Shown here in pieces: positions 11,391 to 22,624 of a stretch of 64,000 nucleotides of DNA. The notes under the pieces were generated by a model. It was not told the DNA's origin, did not search any database, and worked only from the letters and a program-made list of their open reading frames with translations. Every line of letters starts with the position of its first letter. The first letter of the stretch is position 1. Source of the stretch: Amborella trichopoda (Eukaryota > Streptophyta > Magnoliopsida > Amborellales > Amborellaceae); the NCBI RefSeq assembly GCF_000471905.2, contig NW_006499617.1, forward strand, positions 418,652 through 482,651, given 5' to 3'. The position numbers and the translations under genes were made by a program.

Positions 11391-12449
11391 TAGTGTTGTA
11401 CACAATTAGCACAATATTAATTTGATAATAATAATTAATTACAATAGTATAGTGACACTTACATAATTATTGAAACTTTATAATTTTTTCTATCTATTTA
11501 AAAATTATAATTTTATTAGTGGAGATCATGATAATTAAGTTGTATTATCAATAAATTATAATTGCATAAATTTATTGATAATAAATAAAAATTTACAAAT
11601 TTTATGTATTTTATATTCATTAATAATATTTCTCAATAATAATTAACATGGTTATAATTAATTATTTTGATTAAATTAATTATAATTCATAATTATTATA
11701 ATATTCAAAACAAAATAAATATAATTAGTATTAAAAATAAAAAAAAGTATAATTGTCATATTTTATTGAATATTATATTTATTACACAAAGAATTACNNN
11801 NNNNNNNNNNNNNNNNNATAAATGTAATTATGGAACTATATATTAATAATAATATTATTTTGGAGATATTTTTGGTTGACATTATAAATGTCGTTAGTAT
11901 ATGTACATGAATAATATAATTCATTTGGTATAACGATATTAAATATAGTTTGATTAGTTATAGATTCAACAATTATATTATACTATTAGAATTTTAATTG
12001 AATAATATTAATTTATTGTTCTAAGTTTCTCATATCAATTTATTTTAATACCATATGAATAGTTCTATAATATAAATTTATTTTATAGGTAATAAATATT
12101 ACTATGATTATTTATTAATAATTATAATAATATCCTTTCTATATTACTTAATTTGATGTATTAAAATTTTATGTCTTATTTAGTATAACGCGTAAATAAT
12201 TTTTTCATTTCACTAAATTTATGTCAATTCAATCAAATAGTATTTCAATCATTGTTGTTTGTTCATAAAAATATTTCATCTCTCTTTTGCTATGAAAAGT
12301 ATTTCATTTCTCTTTTGCTTTCTCCATATATGTATGAGAAACTATTATTTTTATTTTATTATAGAATTTATCTTAAATTTTATTTCATTTTATGTTTTTA
12401 TTTTAGATTTTGTAAATTTATTTTACTTATAAAATTACATTAAAAAGAT
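11391..12449. other. Very AT-rich intergenic DNA with a 20-N gap
   Basis: Almost pure A/T with TAATTATAATAAT-like words. Twenty Ns at 11798-11817 mark an assembly join. I see no duplicated sequence on either side of this gap, unlike the second one. Confidence 0.7.
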
Positions 12450-12843
12450 GGGAAAAATTTATATAGAGCCGAGGCTCTAAACAATCAAATTTGAGCCTAC
12501 CTTAAAAAATTGCACTAGAATATATTGTTTTGGTGCCGAAATATCTTCAAATTGATCATCTCGACATCAAGATGCATGGGCATGAGAAAAAAATGGATCT
12601 CAAGTTTTGGAAATAGTGTATTTTGTGACGCATTTTTGGACCATCAATTTTTAAGACTTTCAAGTTTTCATAGATATGTCGATCTGCAATATTTTTGAAT
12701 CTTTAAATTTTATAAATAAATATGAAAATGTATTTTAAGACTATCACAAAGATCTCCAATATTGAAACCACATTTCTCAATACTATTTGAAAATAGGCTA
12801 TAATTTGATTGTTTAGAGCCTAAGCCCTATACAAACCGCACCC
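12450..12843. mobile_element. Mutator-like MITE, family A copy 7, with 9-bp target duplication
   Basis: Starts GGGAAAAATTTATATAGAGC and ends CCTATACAAACCGCACCC. The 9-bp word TAAAAAGAT flanks it exactly (12441-12449 and 12844-12852). It is one of the cleanest full-length copies (394 bp) and a good reference for the family. Non-coding. Confidence 0.9.
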
Positions 12844-12975
12844 TAAAAAGATTATTACATACATAACATTTTAATACACCTGCACGGCAGGTGCATACTA
12901 CTGGTAAAAAATATCCCATTGAATACAATTCATTTTTTTAATGGGATCAGAGGATTACATCCTAATCTAAAGAAG

Positions 12976-13353
12976 AAGGTTTATATAGAGCCGAGGCTCT
13001 AAACAATCAAATTAAAGCGCACCCAAAACATTTCACTAGAAGTAGTTGTTTTAATACTCAAATATACTCAAATTGATCATCTTGACATTAAGATGCACAG
13101 ACATGAGAAAAAAAAGGAATTTCAAGTTTTGAAAATAATGCATTTTGTGTATTTTTGGATGGTCAATTTTCAAGTTTCCGTAGATATACTCATTCCACAC
13201 TATTTTAGAAAGTTAACTTTTATAATTAAAAAAAAAATATATTTTAAAAGTATCACAAAAATTTTTAATATTGAAACCACATTTCTCGATATTATTTGAC
13301 GGTGCGCTTTAGTTCGATTGTTTAGAGCTTAGGCTCAAACAAACCGCACCCCC
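12976..13353. mobile_element. Mutator-like MITE, family A copy 8
   Basis: Starts with GAAGGTTTATATAGAGCCG and ends CAAACAAACCGCACCCC. The flanking 9-mers TAATCTAAA and CGATCTAAA agree at seven positions, so this is probably a decayed target duplication. It lies within 135 bp of copy 7. Confidence 0.8.
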
Positions 13354-13491
13354 GATCTAAAAGGTGTTCGAAGCCTATGTTATATCCGATGAAGAAGATG
13401 AATAGTATACTCCCGTCGGAGCAGTAAATCATTTGGTATAAGTATATGTATATGTATGAAGTACTTTGGAACACCAGCACCAACCATTCGG

Positions 13492-13581
13492 GGCCTTCAT
13501 CCCTGGCAACGGCCAAGCGCGGCTTTGCCTTTTTCAGGCCTTCATCCATGGCAATGGCCAAGCGCGGCTTTGCCTTTTTCA
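13492..13581. repeat. Two tandem copies of a 45-bp GC-rich unit
   Basis: The unit starts GGCCTTCATCC and contains GGCCAAGCGCGGCTTTGCC followed by TTTTTCA. Copies are 13492-13536 and 13537-13581. The period is a multiple of three and both copies are open on both strands. It is much more GC-rich than its surroundings. It may be coding (a 15-residue repeat with AKRGFAFF) or just a GC-rich patch of repeat origin. I cannot decide. Confidence 0.7.
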
Positions 13582-15744
13582 CCGGTAATTTCATTCTAAT
13601 CCTAATTTTCTCAATAGTTATTTGTTATGGTTAAATGAGAATGCAAAAAGTAATTTTTCTTGGGATTTATTGCAAATTTATCTTCTTTAACTGTGGTTCA
13701 TGTCTTGATTTTATTGGAAGATTGCTCCTGTTCTGTCCTTTTTCTTAAATTTTTTAACGAATAGTTAATGCATGTTAGTTAATACTTATGTTTTATGGGT
13801 TTATTTTGTTTTAAAGCTCCAAAGATTAGGACCCCATTGTTTATTTTCAGCTAAGTTTAGTCCTCTAGCATTACTTTGTGCTACAGTGGATTATTTGGGT
13901 TTTGAAGCCTTTTGGGGCTGGGATTTTAAATTTATCTAGTTTCTCTGAAATATGCCTGAATTATATTTGATTTTCTGAGAAACCAACAATTTTTTGGTGA
14001 TTAAATGGCAGTGCCAGGGATTTTTCTGCTTGTTTTGTTTATTCATTGTGGAGAAGGAGCAGTTCAGGATATAGGGACTTATTTTTTTATTTAATTTTGG
14101 CTTTCTATAGTTAAAGAAAATAAATAATTAAGATGCATTGTTTGTATGGAGTTCCTTTTTTTTTTTTGTGGGTTTAGTCCACTTTGTCCATATTTCGCAA
14201 ATGCTTTGTAGTTACTTCTATACACTTTGAACTCATATAATGACCGGCATTTTCTGTTTCTTTTCATTGGTAATCACGGTTGTTCTTATTTATTTTAAAA
14301 CTGGTGGTTTTCATTTATTTATTTGCATACTTAATAAGTGGTGCTAGATGAACCTGTTAATTTTGTTTGTTTATGAGCTGTTTTGTTAATCTATACAAAT
14401 CCCAACCTGAGTGTTGTGCTTCATGCTTTATGCCAAGATTCCTCTTTCAATTTTTCATAAATATCTGAAACTGGAGTAGAGCTTCCTTAAGTTTTGTCAC
14501 AAATAGGGTTTTTCTTTCTAGGGAAATAGATAAATACCATTTGGAGAGTGACTAGAGTCCCTAGGATGTACTGATTTACTGGGAATGTGAGAAGCTACAG
14601 ATGATATAGAGTAGAAGGCAATAGAAAAACATCTGTTGACAAGGGTTCCTGATGTGTTGGTCCGAAAAGATCGATTTTTATTTTCTCATTTAATGAAGAA
14701 CAAGAGCAAATTGCAGCATGAGAGGTGATCCAAGAACAAATGTGGCTTGAAAGCTCACCTTACAATATCTTCCTTGTAGATTTGCTTTCTTAGGTCTTAA
14801 CTATTTGATACCATGCCCACTTCTTCATTTTCAAGTTGGCTATTTGTCATTTAAATTTGTTTTGGTACGGATGAAATTTTTTCTAAAATTTGGTTATTTT
14901 TTAAGTCCTTTTATGATATTCACATAATCCCCTTGGGACAACCATGAAATTTCATGGGATTCTTGAACCGCTGTAAAAATATCTAGGCTTCAACTCAGAT
15001 TGAGTCATTTTTACCTAGGTGGATTTAAAAGCATCTGGTATTTCCCTAGTCATTTTTTCTTTCTAATAACCCCTTCTGCACCTGGGTTTCCCTTTGAGAA
15101 TTCATCAGAATGAAGTTTTCTGCTTCACAATGAAGAGGGTCGGCTTACCCATCCAAAAAACAAAATGATGAGAATTGGCTTGATCAACAATCTATCACTC
15201 ATACTGTCATTCCTAATCATCTTGTCACGACCATCCATGGATCGAGTCTACCTGAGAGTCTAACATCTTCCATCACTTGAAATTGATAACCTATCCAATG
15301 TTCTTTCCCTTGATCCTCTCTTTATCCTCCTTGCATTGCTTGCTTATACTGAAAATTAGGTTATTTAGTATAACAAACCTATAACAAGCTCACTATAGAA
15401 TGTTTATTTTATGATGTAACTAGTAAGATAATTATTTTCCATGCTTCTACAAAGATTAGGAATATGTCAAAAAGCGGAAAAATCTCAAAAAATGCCGTCA
15501 TGACCAATGTTCAATGCAAAATTGCTCTGGAGGGCATAATGGTCTACCATCGCTTCATCATTGCTGCAAAGAACAGTAAATATAGGAAACTGAGAGTCTC
15601 TACTCTCTAACCTTTAGGTGATTGTTTGTAAGAGTTCCATTAAGATCAGAAAGTGAAAACATAGTAGTTCTTTAGGGGACCTTCTTTTTCCATGTAATAC
15701 GAAATGGTAATGATGGTTATATACAAACCAGCATTCTATTGTAG

Positions 15745-15844
15745 ATATTGTGAAACTATGCTCAGAGCTGGGATTAAAGCTTCATGTTTCCAGACGACTC
15801 AGGTCCCTATAGTCTGCAGAAACTGCTCTAAGGAGCTTCAGTAG
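15745..15844 (+). CDS. Possible terminal exon of an unrecognised small cysteine-containing protein
   Basis: After a plausible intron acceptor (CATTCTATTGTAG) the plus strand reads 32 codons to a TAG at 15842-15844. The encoded run contains YCETMLRAGIKASCF and then VPIVCRNCSKELQ. The C-x2-C pair and the earlier cysteines suggest a small zinc-binding end. Codon content looks protein-like, but I do not recognise the family and cannot find the matching upstream exons. A chance open run of this length is possible. Confidence 0.3.
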
Positions 15845-16516
15845 TTAACTCCTTTCCTATTGGATAGGTTATGCAAAGGGGGAATCAGGTTCATAAAACT
15901 CACTCAAATAGAAAAATTGTTACCACATTAATGTGCTTGTTCCAAACAAGCACACACTCTTCGAAAACAGGTTTCCAATATGTCCTTACTGCACCATCTG
16001 TCCAACATAATTATATGTTTAGCATTATCCCCTGGAACCTAGTACCATCTTTGACATGTGTACACAATGTTCAGATACGTGTTCATGCTTAGAAGTGACC
16101 CATGATTGTCAGCACAATGACGTGGTGTCTGTGCATGTACTCATGAATGTTTTTTTGAGAAAAAAAGAAGAAGAGTAGAATGTAAACATTCATGTGCTCA
16201 TGAATGTTTAAAAGTAGAACGTCACCAATACCCCTCCATTTGCCTCAAGAGCTAGAAATGTATCACCAAAGCTTTCATCTTTTACCGGAGGCAGCTGCAC
16301 CAGAAATAATGAACATATAATTATCTTTTAAATTTATGTAAATCAAAAGCTAGGACCTGATATGAACACCTAGGCTAGTTCAATCCAATTTATCTTTTAT
16401 TCTTAGGAAGCCATATTGACATGCCATGTCATCCGCATCTACGTAATTCCCGTCAAAAGCTTTATGGCCGCAGCTTCCTCAAAAGAACAAGCTTCATGGT
16501 TTCAAGAAAGACTTTA

Positions 16517-16656
16517 TCACCAAAAATAGTTTAATGAATCACACATACAAAGAACAAACAGGACAACAAATATACAAGTAAAATGCTCACCAAAAATAGT
16601 TTAATGAATCACACATGCAAAGAACAAACATGACAACAAATATACAAGTAAAATGC
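16517..16656. repeat. Two tandem copies of a 70-bp unit
   Basis: The unit begins TCACCAAAAATAGTTTAATG and ends ATACAAGTAAAATGC. Copies start at 16517 and 16587 and differ at only a couple of positions, so the duplication is recent. Confidence 0.88.
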
Positions 16657-17920
16657 CCTCCTGAAATGCTTGGGCTCTATATGAACTCTGAAGACCCCAA
16701 GTATTTCCATGAAGACTTTCTTTGCAAAAAGAATGAAATAGCTTGCAGAAGGCAAGTGTTACACCATCCTGAATCCTTAAATTTCCTGGGCTTGCATCAT
16801 CCAAAATGTCAAAGAACAAAAACTGCATAAATTACTGAGAAGCCCCTGCTGCCATGCTAACATGCATATGTTAAAACTGTAAGTCCACTTTGCCAATAAC
16901 TGTTAGAATTTTCACCCAATTACTGGCTTTTGTCTTTTTGCATCTATCTGACTATGTTTTTCTTATTGTATACATTTGTCGCATTTTGTACATCTTGATT
17001 TATATATTATTTGAAATCAATCAAATTCCTACACCAAAGAGTTAAATGCTGGTTTTATGGTGGGGGGGTAAAACTCTAAAGTGGCCCTTCTCCTCTCCCA
17101 GTTTTTACACAAATATGGAAGAGTACTCTTAATATCCATGACCCATAAGGGTGAAGTGTTGAAATAATCAGCCCTTAAGGGCCCTTTGCTAAATAGACCT
17201 TGTTAGATTTGAGCGACATCAACATCAAATCTTTAAGTTAGGATGTATATGGTGGTCCCACTGCATTCCACATGCAAAACACCTTGGTAATAGATTTTGT
17301 GACCTAAAAACTTTCAAATCTTCATGTTTCACCTCATAATTTGGTTAAAGAACGAACAGATTTTGAAATCTTGAAACCTGAAGTCTACTTATCAGCAAAT
17401 GGATGGTCCAGAATCAAGAAGTACATTGAAGAGGAAAGTTTTGGGAGCTGCAAATTATATTTTTTAGGTTGATATTAGAGATGTGTAAAGAAGATTTGAG
17501 AGCTTTCAGTCAGAAAACCCTTAACATGGTGTTTTGGCCAATGTGTTGCATGGTCGTGCAAGAGCACCAGGACTTATATATCAGATCTAGCGAACTGGTG
17601 TGTATAAAGCATCTAAATGGATCGATAGTAGTAAGGTTTTATTCATATGAATGTGACGCAACCACATAACTGTCAGACATCATGATTTCATATGTGTTAT
17701 AGAGAACATTTTTACTTTACATGTGCTTTGTTTACCATGAAATAATGGATAGTCATGTTCACATGCCCGTTACTTCTCTCTGTCTTGTTTCTTTGATATT
17801 TTTGTTTTCTTGATAATTTTTATGCTTTAAAATTTCCCAATAATTGTTCTATATCTCCATGGAATTTTCTTTTTATCTTTTGTATTTATAGAAGGAACAT
17901 TTTAATGGTTTTGTGGCTTT

Positions 17921-18202
17921 AGGGCTGGCAATGGACCAGGTTTGGGTGGGGTCAGCCCTGGCCCTAGCCCAGCCCAGCCCTGATCCCTATTGGGCCAGCA
18001 TGAGCGGGGTCAGGCCCCGGCCTGGCGCTGTCTGGGCCAGGCTGGACCTGATAGAAAAAGAAAAAAAAAAGGAATAAAGAAAGCCTAGCCAGGGCCGGCG
18101 CTATTGTGGCCCCCTTGAGCCACGGTGGCCCTGCCATCGGGGCACATTTTTTGTCCCAGGCCCTAGTTTCAGGGCCTGGCCTCCCGGTCCATTGCCAGCC
18201 CT
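17921..18202. mobile_element. GC-rich hAT-like MITE (GGGCTGGCAATGG ends)
   Basis: Starts AGGGCTGGCAATGGACC and ends with its exact inverse GGTCCATTGCCAGCCCT (17-bp perfect inverted repeat). The interior is rich in GGCCCTGGCC-type words around an A-rich stretch, and there is no coding frame. Ends of the form TAGGG(C/G)TGGCAA are typical of plant hAT elements. An 8-bp flanking duplication is not visible, so the family call rests on the ends. Confidence 0.65.
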
Positions 18203-18890
18203 AAAATTGGCTCATGGTAAATCCACAACCATTTTGTTACAGAAAACAGTGTTCTCCTGGGGAGTAAGATCTTACGCATTCGTTGACAATATTATAAGTT
18301 ATGACAAAATTCATGCTAAGATACTGCTTTTCATGGGTAAGTGAGTCATAATGTACTTTCCTACTTTGGAAAGGGGGCAAGGAGTGGGAGGTAGAGTTAA
18401 AGCTAGTCGTACTAATAATTTGAGATTGAATGAGCACCCATTTTACTGCATGGCAGGTTGTGTCTGGGGAATTCTATGAGAGGCATCTTTCATGGGTGGG
18501 CCTGCTGGGACTTACATTCCACCCTCTGCTTCTCCTTTAAGCTATCTGGAAAAAGTAATGTGGATCTTGTGAGGACATGTGTCAGGGGTCACCATTATTG
18601 CTTAGTAATTATCAGTTCTTACTGAAGAATTCTAGGATTCATGCTTGTCTTTACAATCTAGGAAACCTGGTCCTGATTCCACCCCCTAAATTCCTATCCC
18701 CATTTTTCTGATAGCTCAAAAGGAGAAAGAGATGGTGGGCTGAAACTTGATGCTGATAATCTGATGGAGGTGGTTAAGATGATGCTGTTTCTTGAGCTAA
18801 ATTCAACAGGTCCACATTCTATGGAGTGATGAGGTAAACTTAACCAACTGTTTAATCTGGTTATGAGCTTTTCCTCCAGAGAAGATAAGC

Positions 18891-18923
<33 letters not shown>

Positions 18924-19208
18924 TGCACGCATGTACACACACTGTCTTTAACTGTAGAATGCTCTTTGAACTTTTATTTTTGAAGCCGTTGTTTCATGAG
19001 AGCTCTTACGTAGGCGGCATTGTCTTTTGGAATCTACATCTTGTACGTTCCTTGTTTAGGAGGTCTCTCATGCGTTTTTGATGTCATTCATCATGTGGAG
19101 CTTTTGCCCATTGATATTTCATTTGCAACCAAGCCTGTTCAGATTTTCACTTGAATATTAGAACTTATAATGTTCAGATGTTTCTTTCACCAATTTCATG
19201 ACCATAGT
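18203..19208. other. Low-repeat DNA with a TC/AC microsatellite and one exon-like run
   Basis: Contains a (TC)n(AC)n microsatellite at about 18890-18922 and the exon-like run 18715-18829. Otherwise nothing is recognised. Confidence 0.5.
18715..18829 (+). CDS. Possible terminal exon of an unrecognised gene
   Basis: Following CATTTTTCTGATAG, a good acceptor context, one plus-strand frame is open for 37 codons to TGA (18827-18829). It encodes GGLKLDADNLMEVVKMMLF and then LELNSTGPHSME, an amphipathic, helix-like composition unusual for chance translation of AT-rich DNA. I do not recognise the family and no upstream exons are evident. It could also be the last piece of a dead gene. Confidence 0.28.
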
Positions 19209-20553
19209 TGATGTAGGGAAAATAATATACTTGAAACAAAAACGTAAAGGTGTGAGAGATTATACCCTCTCTGAGTCTGACAGGGAGCCTACCCCAAGAT
19301 CTTTTCACAAAACCAAACTGTTTTTTTATTCTCCAATCACTCTCTTTACAAAGAAGGGACCTCTTCCCTTTCAATATAAGGAATAATAAATAAAATGAAA
19401 TAAAAATAACAAATTAAACTCTATCTCGCCCTTATCTCTTAAAAACAAGTCTAACATAAACTCAACCATGGTAATTCCTATCCATATCTATATTTTTTTT
19501 TTAAAAAAATTAAGCTTTCAGTATTACCTCTTAACTCTCTATAAGCTAATAAGGACAAGAATAACCCTAAAGAAAACTAAAAGCTAACCTAAATTTAAAA
19601 ATCTAAAAATATTCAAATTAAAATACCCACTGCATCATTCTTCCAGGGATGGAAGAAGCTCGACCTTGAGCTTTTTGAACTCAAATATTTTAGAAGCTTT
19701 CTCAAAAGCTGGTGTTGCAGTCCCAACATTCTTGCAAGTACTTTTTCTTCTTCAAATAAAGAATTTATCCAACACAATTTTTCGTGGAAGTCTGAGACAC
19801 CGAACTCTGGAATACCAGACTGAATGTTCATTTCTCCTTCGGGCTCACATGGTAGTATTTCACAAGTCGCAACACATGTATCTTTTTTTCCACAGTTGAT
19901 TTTCGAAATTTCTTGCATGTTCAGACTATCAATATGGTCTTTTGCATCGAGATCTATATCTTCATATCCTTCTTCCTCTTGCTGCAATCTATTAAATAGA
20001 TTTTGTAGACTTTGTTATATTCTACGTGCTTCATATCTAGATCAAAAGTTGTGTGTGATCTGTAAGGATCTCAAGGCTCTAATACCAACTGATGCAGGGA
20101 AAATAATAAACTAGAAAAATAAAAATGAAAATAAAGGTTTGAGATATTATACCTTCTTTATGTCTGCAAAGGAGTCCGACCCAAGAACTTTTCAGGAGGT
20201 GAAATTCATTTTTATTCTTTGTCACTCTCTCTACAAAGAAGGAACCTCTTCCTCTTAAATAGGTTCATTCTCCTTAAATACGAACTTATAAGGAATAATG
20301 AATAAAATAAAATAAAAATAGCAAACTAAACTATATCTCTCCCATATTTCTTAAAAACAAGTCTAACATATTCTGATCAACCCAATCAAGCTCATCCCCA
20401 TCCATATCCATCATGTTTTTTTTTAAAAAAAACTAAGCTTCCAATTTTACCACCTAAATCTCTACAACTAAAAAAGACAAAGAATACCTTCATAAAAACT
20501 AAAAACCCAACCTAAATCTAAAAATAATAAAATTAAACAAACCCACTGCATCA
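19209..20553 (-). mobile_element. Small non-autonomous LTR retrotransposon (TRIM-like), minus strand
   Basis: Two direct repeats, 19209-19637 and 20090-20553, both start TGATG(T/C)AGGGAAAATAA and end CCCACTGCATCA. Inside the right repeat's edge lies GGCTCTAATACCAAC; its inverse GTTGGTATTAGAGCC closely matches the initiator-methionine tRNA primer-binding site of plant retroelements. This sets the orientation to minus. The interior is only about 450 bp and holds a minus-strand frame with an acidic start, perhaps a gag remnant, but no polymerase. The repeats differ visibly, so it is old. A target duplication is not clear. Confidence 0.75.
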
Positions 20554-21549
20554 AAATTGTTATCTTAACTCCATCGGTGGCGTCTTTTCATAATTTGTTT
20601 GGTTTTTGGTTTTAGCTGATAGCCAAGTCAGGCAGAGTGTAGATAGTGTTTCTTGAATACCCTGAGCCTGCCAAAAAGATGTTCAATCTTGTAAATTACT
20701 GATGACTAGCCGTTGCAAGCGTTTCCATAACAGCTTCGATGGGTGCTCTTTGCCAATGACCGGCAGTATATTTTTACTCTCCATATAGTGCGCCCCGCTT
20801 TTAGGAGTCTTTCCTAATTTATAGGGGTTGAAGTTAATAAGAGTAATAACTTTCGCTTGGACAAGTTATTATGAGATTTAAAAAGGTGATTTGTGCATAT
20901 TTTTGGATAAAGTATATAATTAGTATTATTTTATTTGATTTATATTGGGATAATGATCAAAGAAAAGAAGGGAGAAAGGTTGTACACCTTCTATAATGTT
21001 GATGGCCATCTATGGAATTGATGACTCAAATCTCTCACCCCCACAAGTCACTTAAGATCAATGGTTCATATTCAATCTCACAAGAAAAGACAAGCCAAAG
21101 AAAACCCTGAAAAACCTTAAGCACTATACAAAGGGGATTGATTCCTACCCAAATCTCTACACCTAATTCCCATCTCTATATCTCACATCCCACAAAAGGG
21201 GCATACCCCACTTAGAATATCACTCTCTCGTAAGAAAGTTTCTCTCTCAAGAGACCCAAACGGGCACGCTCACTATCTCATCTTTGATATCTCTCTAATG
21301 GGGTTCTCTCAATTCTCTCATGATCTCTCATTGGGGTTTTAGACTATAGGGTTGTGGTAGAAAAGAGAAGCATATCTCTCAAACTAAGTTGCTAAGGAGA
21401 TTTATCTAAGGGTTTGAGATTGTAATAAAGGAGTTTATTGTTCCATTAGAGGGTTTGACCTAAACTTGCTTTCCTGGTTGAGATTGAAGGTTACTCGTTG
21501 ATCCCTCGCTATCAGATGGTGGTGACTCGGTGTAGGGTGTAATACCTCC
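20554..21549. other. Intergenic DNA, no gene recognised
   Basis: Moderately AT-rich, with CTCTCTCT-rich stretches between 21220 and 21330 that resemble a 5' leader or the U5 of a retroelement. I found no partner repeat and make no call. Confidence 0.45.
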
Positions 21550-21741
21550 AGTCGAGGTAACTTTTGGCACTCTCTATTTGTTTCTTGCTATATTTAATTA
21601 TATTGTCTTTATATTCCCAAACATAAAACTTGTGGATATTTTTTTTGTTGAAGTAATCTTCGGCACTCTCTTTTTGTTTCTTGCCATATTTAATTATATT
21701 GTTTTTATATTCCCAAGTATAAAACTTGTGGATGTTTTCTT
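21550..21741. repeat. Two tandem copies of a 96-bp unit
   Basis: GGCACTCTCT at 21566 recurs at 21662, followed in both copies by TTGTTTCTTGC(T/C)ATATTTA and by ATTCCCAA and ATAAAACTTGTGGAT. The period is a multiple of three, so a minus-strand frame stays open across both copies. I take that frame to be an artefact of the repeat. Confidence 0.85.
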
Positions 21742-21949
21742 TGTTTAAAGAAAATTGGTTTAGTTGCATTCAGGTTTTTAAGATCTTGGATTTGTTAGTT
21801 TTATTTTCTTTGAAGCAAGAGTTATTGTAATAAGACTACTCGTAAGTGATATTTGCCAAAAGAAAATAATAAAAAAAAGTGATGAAAAGAAAAAAAAAAA
21901 AAAAAAATTTCCTGGCAAGATCACATTAGACTCTCTTTCACCCGGGACA

Positions 21950-22157
21950 TGTCTGGTGTGTGTCCAGCTTGGACTCTATCAGGTCGGGGTTGACCCATCC
22001 CTATTTGACATGGTATATATATATATATATTATTTTTTTAATTTCTTACTCAAGCTCAGGTCCAAATAACTTGGACCTGACCCAGGTGTGAAACTTTGTC
22101 GAGTCGGGTCCGAGAGAGGTCAACCCGTACCAACCCTACCATTTGCCACCCCTAAGG
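21950..22157. repeat. hAT-like MITE fragment
   Basis: Ends CCATTTGCCACCCCTA, the inverse of the common plant hAT end TAGGGGTGGCAAATGG. It carries GGTCGGGTTGACC-like and GTCGGGTCCGAG words around a TA microsatellite (about 22014-22030). The left terminus is not found, so it is probably truncated. Confidence 0.5.
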
Positions 22158-22624
22158 GTGCCGTGTTTATAAATAAAGAAAAAAAAAACAGGAATAAATG
22201 AGTTGAAGGATACATGATTGAATAAATAATTGGAAAATGAAAAAACAAAGTACAAAAATGAGTAATAACCCCATTGGTACGATTCAATTCAACAATTCGT
22301 TCTTTGAGTTTGATTATGTCCTAGTTCTGCACTGAATTCGAATTATTTGCAATGTTGTGTATAGTATTGATATTATAGCTGGTTAAAACCTCAATAATTC
22401 AAAAGCAGTTTGCTCCCTATAATAAATCCCCACGTGTCAGTAGTCATCAGCTGGGAAACTGCGTGCCCTCCCGTCAATGCCACCACCCTCCCATGCCCAT
22501 GGTTTTTCCTCCTCCTTTCCTGCGGGCTGCTCATCACCACCACAACCCAAGATCTCCACCGTCTATCTGAGTCCTCTATCCAACTTATTAAGAGACCCGC
22601 TACCACAAAAAATAGAACCAAAAT
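22158..22624 (+). promoter_or_regulatory. Probable promoter and 5' leader of the 22625 gene
   Basis: The AT-rich DNA gives way near 22420 to a C-rich stretch (CACCACCCTCCCATGCCCATG) typical of a plant 5' leader. No single TATA box can be chosen with confidence. Confidence 0.4.

Larger units (their letters stand above)
13600..17920. other. Low-repeat, intron-like region with isolated exon-like runs; no gene model
   Basis: The sequence is T-rich on the plus strand with few MITEs, as in plant introns. I see a possible donor GGTAATTT at about 13584, an exon-like run at 15745-15844, an open stretch at about 17300-17471 that could be chance, and a 70-bp tandem duplication at 16517-16656. No set of these joins into a recognisable protein. 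Transcript data would be needed to show a gene. Confidence 0.45.

Noticed and set aside
11798-11817. First N gap as another false duplication
   Set aside because: I compared the two sides and found no shared noisy segment, unlike the gap at 43114-43133.
17300-17471. Open plus-strand stretch reading like protein near 17.4 kb
   Set aside because: About 55-60 codons between stops is not rare by chance in this DNA, and no splice sites or homologous family could be matched.
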